A stretch of DNA of 64,000 nt from Azospirillum doebereinerae (GTDB lineage: Bacteria; Pseudomonadota; Alphaproteobacteria; Azospirillales; Azospirillaceae): NCBI RefSeq assembly GCF_003989665.1, contig NZ_RZIJ01000015.1, positions 124,001 through 188,000 on the forward strand. Reading direction: 5' to 3'. The notes beneath the pieces were generated by a model that saw only the letters and a list, made by a program, of their open reading frames with translations, was not told where the DNA came from and did no database searches. A program made the translations under genes and the position numbers. Positions 63,209 through 64,000 of the stretch are shown here, piece by piece; the first letter of the stretch is position 1, and every line of letters begins with the position of its first letter.

Positions 63209-63586
63209 TCAGGCCGGGCGGTGGCAGCGCGCCATGTCCCCGGCCGGCCCCATCGCCTCGCAGATGTAGCCGTTGGAGAACTTGAAGCGGAGCGGGCCGG
63301 TCTTGCGCACGCTGACGACCGGCTTGCCGCCACCGTCCTCGAAGGCCACCCAGGCGGTGGAATCGAAGCGGGTCTTCATGCCGTTGCTCAACGTGACCCG
63401 GCCCTGGTTGTCCTTGCGCACCACGATGCCGGTGTTGAACAGGAGATGCGGCCCGTCGTTCTGGGCGGCGAGGCCGTTGGTGCAGTTCACGCCCTCGGGC
63501 TGGACGGCCACGCACTCGTAGGGGCGCGGCTGTTGGGCGCTGAGGACCATCGCGTAGATGGCGATTTCCAGGACATTCATCGGCAT
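63209..63586 (-). CDS. Hypothetical protein, probably exported
   Basis: The 125-residue protein begins with a hydrophobic stretch (MNVLEIAIYAMVLSA from ATG 63580) that may be a short signal or anchor. A beta-rich body with four cysteines (PYECVAVQPEGVNCTNG, FSNGYICEA, MARCHRP) follows. Paired cysteines and the lead sequence suggest a periplasmic protein with disulfides. No family is recognised. It is convergent with the preceding gene. Confidence 0.6.
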   Translation of the reverse strand: MPMNVLEIAIYAMVLSAQQPRPYECVAVQPEGVNCTNGLAAQNDGPHLLFNTGIVVRKDNQGRVTLSNGMKTRFDSTAWVAFEDGGGKPVVSVRKTGPLRFKFSNGYICEAMGPAGDMARCHRPA

Positions 63587-63769
63587 GGCACGGCACCCGT
63601 CAAGGCAAGGGGTCGTTTCTATCTAGAGACGGCCCGGTTACCAAAAAGATAATAAGGCGCCCCGCTCTCATTCTTGCGCCGTGCGACGGGTGCGGCCCCC
63701 CATCCCTGGACAGGGCGGCGCGGCACCGGTAGAAGCGGAGGGGAACAGGCAAAAGACGGGCGCTTTCCC

Positions 63770-64000
63770 ATGACGTTTCAACAGCGTTTGATCCTGCTGG
63801 TCAGCGGGCTTGTGGTTCTGGCGGTGCTCGCGGTCACCGCCGTGCTGGCCTGGACGACGCATGGCGCCCTGTCGTCGCGCACCGAGACCGACGCCCGCAT
63901 GGCCGCCGGCCTGCTGGCCCGCGCCGCCGCCCAGGCGCGCGACATCCCGCAGGAGGTGGAGGCGCTGCTGGGCGAACGGCTGCTGTCCGAAGCGACCCTG
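63770..64000 (+). CDS. N-terminus of a membrane-anchored protein (partial, probably sensory)
   Basis: The first 77 codons run off the right edge. They encode MTFQQRLILLVSGLVVLAVL, a membrane helix (about residues 6-29), then a polar periplasmic stretch (HGALSSRTETDARMAAGLLARAAAQAR). This start is typical of membrane sensor kinases, adenylate cyclases or chemoreceptors, but no catalytic domain is inside the window. Confidence 0.65.
   Translation, partial: MTFQQRLILLVSGLVVLAVLAVTAVLAWTTHGALSSRTETDARMAAGLLARAAAQARDIPQEVEALLGERLLSEATL

Overview
The window is about 70% GC and densely coded. It looks like the chromosome of an alphaproteobacterium of the Azospirillum type (Rhodospirillales). That assignment is inferred from gene content and order: a petABC operon with separate cytochrome b and c1 genes, a histone-deacetylase-like/xseB/ispA/dxs run, a bd oxidase of the cyanide-insensitive (CIO) type, nnrS, flaF, and many sensory and receiver proteins. 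No insertion sequence, prophage, CRISPR array or rRNA operon was seen. The only RNA gene recognised is a tRNA-Gln.

Layout. 1-1.6 kb: the tail of methylmalonyl-CoA mutase, then a translationally coupled ccdA-ccdB-DUF2161 nuclease cassette. 1.6-10.7 kb: marC, the bd-type quinol oxidase cydAB, nnrS behind a perfect FNR/NNR-type box, three signalling proteins, hemF and trmL. 10.7-13.6 kb: the cytochrome bc1 operon petABC ending in a strong terminator. 13.7-20.5 kb: small conserved genes, an ArsR repressor with persulfide-sensor cysteine spacing divergent from a TusA-like gene, and the isoprenoid run (deacetylase, xseB, ispA, dxs). 20.5-26.2 kb: a large DUF4347/RTX exoprotein, then cca, a CoA pyrophosphatase and a DUF1285 gene on the minus strand. 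26.2-33.2 kb: a MoxR-DUF58-DUF4159-VWA/amidotransferase-like membrane operon, followed by tRNA-Gln. 33.6-41.4 kb: a divergent IclR regulator and a seven-gene catabolic operon, combining a polyamine/opine-type ABC importer with a three-subunit HcnABC/opine-oxidase-like flavin dehydrogenase. 41.5-46.1 kb: a GH5 glycosidase with five C-terminal repeats, a soluble double-PAS chemoreceptor and a membrane-anchored HNH nuclease. 46.2-55.8 kb: a glycan/surface block (epimerase, GT2, two TPR glycosyltransferases, lptF, GT9, flaF). 56-64 kb: an antiporter fused to a cyclic-nucleotide domain, an EamA exporter, and a LysR-regulated quinone-detoxification pair (wrbA plus glutathionyl-hydroquinone reductase). 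The window ends inside a membrane-anchored sensory gene.

Themes. Respiratory flexibility (bc1, bd oxidase, nnrS), redox and sulfur sensing (ArsR/TusA, LysR/WrbA/GHR) and surface glycan modification recur. Three copies of a dispersed C/G-rich palindromic repeat lie between genes, and two of them supply the C-terminal codons of neighbouring genes. Several short perfect dyads next to regulator genes (IclR, LysR, ArsR, the chemoreceptor) are good operator candidates. A DnaA-box-like dyad lies in the gap near 47.4 kb.
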